Positions 61,912 to 64,000 of a stretch of 64,000 nucleotides of DNA are shown here, one piece after another. The stretch is from Bisporella sp. PMI_857 (taxonomy: Eukaryota > Ascomycota > Leotiomycetes > Helotiales > Helotiaceae). A program made the translations under genes and the position numbers. Position 1 is the stretch's first letter, and the number at the start of each line of letters is the position of its first letter. The notes under the pieces are model-generated. The model did no database searches and was not told the origin of the DNA. It saw nothing but the letters and a program-made list of their open reading frames with translations. The DNA is taken from assembly GCA_021307315.1 (NCBI GenBank), contig JAJSPD010000006.1, positions 1,114,523 to 1,178,522 on the forward strand. The letters run 5' to 3'.

Positions 61912-62003
61912 CTTAAAATAACACGTTTTGAAAAAGCGCGTTTTTTGCGGTAAAACCGCGTTGGCCCACTAGCATGTGTGGCCCACTAGCTTGTGAAGTA
62001 CGT
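61912..62003 (-). repeat. right terminal inverted repeat of the MITE
   Basis: Reverse complement of the left arm, with one additional C (GGCCC) and two additional bases in the A-rich part. Confidence 0.85.
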
Positions 62004-62005
62004 TA

Positions 62006-62303
62006 CAAATATCAGCACCGGCGATAATTTGAAATGGGTAATATCCATGGTAACGCCGATTTGCTATTTACTAATCGAATTGTGAGATTCGATATATATT
62101 CTTTCCCTAGTATGATGTTGACACTTCGTCATTCGTTACCCTACTGATTTTAATGTACCACTCTGCTATCCCTCAGTTTTAATGAGCTGATACTTATTCT
62201 TTTTGTTGGCCACAATTGATCAATTCTTCCACAAAGAATAACAAAGCTCAAATCCTCCCCAGACCAGCCTTCGAAAGCGTGGAAAGAGTCGAAAAACGGT
62301 GTC
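62006..62303. promoter_or_regulatory. upstream region of the MFS gene
   Basis: A spacer of 298 bases separates the MITE from the transporter ATG, so the element sits within or at the edge of this promoter. No specific site was recognised. Confidence 0.3.
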
Positions 62304-64000
62304 ATGGAAGGCCACACAAGTCACCTTACATCTGCAGAATTTGATGAGAAAGAGCAAGACCTAACCAGCGCCAACACCACAATACATATCTCTCTCAGCA
62401 GAGTCGAAAGTTCTCAAGATACTCCCCAGCGCACATCAATAACAGTTGGTGATCACCAAAATATTGGCAACCAAGAAGTGCAACATTTTACGGGCGAAGA
62501 AGCCTTTCCTCGAGATATCCATGGTTGGAAATGGGGTCTTGTAACCACTGCCATTCTTTCGTCTATTTATCTATATTCTGTCGATGTTACCATTGTCGCA
62601 GATGTTCAACCTATTATTATCTTGGAGTTTGGTCAAATAGAAAAGTTACTCCTGGCTTAGTGTAGGGTTTTTGGTCACAGCGACTGCGACCAACCTGATC
62701 TGGGGCAAATATCGGTCAGTTCAATGCGAAATGGACATATCTTTGTGCGTCCTGATATTTGAGGTCGGCTCGGCGGTCTGCGGCGCCGCTCCATCAATGG
62801 ATGCTATGATCATTGGGCGAGCAATCTGTGGTATTGGTGGTTCAGGATTGTAAGTCAAATATAGAGCAATATTCGTTGTTCTGGATATTTCTTGTGCTGC
62901 TTATCTCAAGGCTTTCATATCAAAGATGCATGCCTATTCCATTTTCCGCACTTTCGTATTATTTTTCTAGTTCCAAATGTTATTCGTATGCAGACTAACG
63001 CGAGACTTTGAAAGATACGTTGAGTCATGACTCTCATTGCAATGACAACGACCATGCCGGAACGGCCACTATATGTGTCAGGAACTGGACTTACTTGGGG
63101 AATTGGGATTGTGACCGGCCCTATCATCGGGGGGGCATTTAGCGATTCCTCTGCCGGTTGGAGGTGGGCCTTTTACATCAACCTTGTCATTGGAGCTGTA
63201 GCCGCCCCTATCTGGCTCTTCCTTCTCCCTAACAAGACCCACGTCAAGGAGTTGCTCTCAAATATCGCGCAAAAGAGATGGACTACATTGGTGCCATTAT
63301 CAGCGCTGGTGCTTTCGTCTCCGGTGTCATGGCTATCTCTTTTCGGTGGTATTACCTATCCTTGGAACTCAGGTCGCATTATCGGCCTCTTTGTCGCCTC
63401 TGGAGATTATTCGTTATTCTTGGAGTTCAGCAGGTTTACACAGTTTCACCAATAAAGTTCGTCGCATCATCCCGGTCGAATTCTTCTCTTCTCGTACGGT
63501 ACTTATTCTGTTCGCGGTGACTTCTGCTGGAGGGACGGCAGTATTTGTACCTATCTACATGATCCCCTTGTTCTTTCCAGTTCACGCGTGGTGATTCAGC
63601 TCTGAGGGGCTGGTGTACGCTTACTACCGTACATTGCCTTCGTCGTTACAGCAATATTCGTCAATGGTGCTACCCTCTCAAAATTTGGATACTATCAGCC
63701 ATGGTTCACTGCAGGAGGTCTCCTGGCGGTTGTTGGTGGGACGTTGATGTATATAGTCGACGTTGATACTAAGGCCGCCAACGTATACGGCTATAGTATC
63801 ATCCTAGGCACAGGTGCCGGGCTTTGGCTCCAGGCGTCCTTTTCAGTCGCGCAGGCTGTAGTAGAACCAGCACTGATCCTTCTGCGGTTGGATTCATTAC
63901 ATGTGCGCAGTTCGTAGGCATTACTATTGCCCTTGCTATAGCTAACTCGATCTACTTGAATAAGAGCCAGACTAGCATTTCTGAAATTCTTCCCAATGTT
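62304..64000 (+). CDS. MFS drug/toxin exporter, DHA2-like 14-span, 3' truncated by window, frameshifted
   Basis: Plasma-membrane proton antiporter of the type that exports fungal metabolites. ATG 62304 (MEGHTSHLTS) opens a hydrophilic N-terminus of about 70 residues before TM1 (WGLVTTAILSSIYLYSVDVT). Then follow AMIIGRAICGIGGSGL and an intron from GTAAGT at about 62,850 to GAAAG at about 63,014. The motif-C helix is GLTWGIGIVTGPIIGGAF, followed by GWRWAFYINLVIGAVAAPIW, the WRW.FYIN signature of 14-span DHA2 transporters. Later spans read TVLILFAVTSAGGTAVFVPI, GYYQPWFTAGGLLAVVGGTL and GFITCAQFVGITIALAIANS. Breaks occur near 62,650, 62,690, 62,745, 63,022 (one G missing in GG), 63,250, 63,400 and 63,590. 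Placement beside the PKS suggests product export. The gene continues beyond 64,000. Confidence 0.78.

Larger units (their letters stand above)
61566..62005. mobile_element. MITE with ~90-bp terminal inverted repeats and TA target duplication
   Basis: The element spans 61568-62003 (436 bp) and is flanked by TA at 61566-61567 and 62004-62005. The left end begins ACGTACTTCACAAGCTAGTG and the right end finishes with its reverse complement. The inverted repeat extends about 88-91 bp inward, through GCGGTTTTACCGC and AAAACGTGTTATTTTA, with only small indels (GGGC versus GGGCC; two bases in an A run). Inside each arm GCTAGTGGGC occurs twice and GCGGTTTTACCGC is itself a hairpin. The interior, about 250 bp, is A+T-rich and non-coding. 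TA duplication suggests mobilisation by a Tc1/mariner-type transposase, which is not present here. Near-identity of arms points to a fairly recent insertion. Confidence 0.9.

Noticed and set aside
1..64000. tRNA genes, rRNA, CRISPR arrays, telomeric repeats
   Set aside because: No cloverleaf with a matching T-arm, no array of regular repeats and no TTAGGG tract was seen by eye; a tRNAscan or Infernal run would settle RNA genes.
1..64000. RIP (repeat-induced point mutation) as the cause of broken genes
   Set aside because: The damage in the conserved genes is mainly single-base indels, not C-to-T transitions, so RIP does not explain it.

Overview
The window is genomic DNA of a filamentous ascomycete (Pezizomycotina). 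Most genes carry one to five short GT-AG introns (about 45-180 nt), several with clean GTAAGT-like donors. The gene families are also fungal: a Zn2Cys6 regulator, a SAT-type non-reducing polyketide synthase, fungal rhodopsin-domain and claudin-like membrane proteins, and an intracellular GH13 amylase. A Leotiomycetes-like origin fits the overall look but is only a guess. I found no virus, CRISPR array, rRNA or tRNA.

Layout. 0.6-1.5 kb: relics of an amino-acid permease and of a DAO-type FAD oxidoreductase. 3.5-5.2 kb: unknown membrane protein in three frames. 8.2-5.7 kb (minus): STAND-type N-terminal domain plus ankyrin-like repeats plus a ZZ-like cysteine cluster. 9.7-8.9 kb (minus): small tetraspan protein. 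11.1-12.4 kb: mitochondrial phosphate carrier. 14.4-16.3 kb: Zn2Cys6 regulator. 17.3 kb: small secreted protein. 20.1 kb: possible small zinc-ribbon protein. 21.4 kb: Sur7/claudin-like protein. 23.6-25.9 kb: acidic protein with a C-terminal membrane span. 27.6-26.7 kb (minus): relic of a fungal family. 30.4-28.9 kb (minus): rhodopsin-domain protein. 34.2-35.8 kb: alpha-amylase. 37.4-36.1 kb (minus): YggS/PROSC PLP-homeostasis protein. 38.8-41.5 kb: MscS-like channel with an EF-hand. 43.4-42.9 kb (minus): orphan two-exon gene. 45.6-47.3 kb: glutamate decarboxylase. 48.3-50.3 kb: DUF885 protein. 52.2 kb to the end: a putative secondary-metabolite locus.

The last block holds a P450 (minus) and a divergently placed non-reducing PKS with order SAT-KS-AT-PT-ACP-ACP-TE, a 436-bp MITE with roughly 90-bp inverted repeats and a TA target duplication, and a 14-span DHA2-type MFS exporter that runs off the window. 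Together they look like a polyketide biosynthesis, tailoring and export cluster; the product cannot be read from the sequence.

The most pervasive oddity is the number of single-base indels, many in short G, A or T runs. They break conserved genes (phosphate carrier, glutamate decarboxylase, YggS, P450, PKS, MFS) while leaving adjacent frames conserved. In the PKS thioesterase a -1/+1 pair keeps the frame open but replaces the catalytic GWSAG segment. Consensus error of a long-read assembly is the simplest explanation. Real decay has to be excluded by resequencing before any of these genes is called dead.
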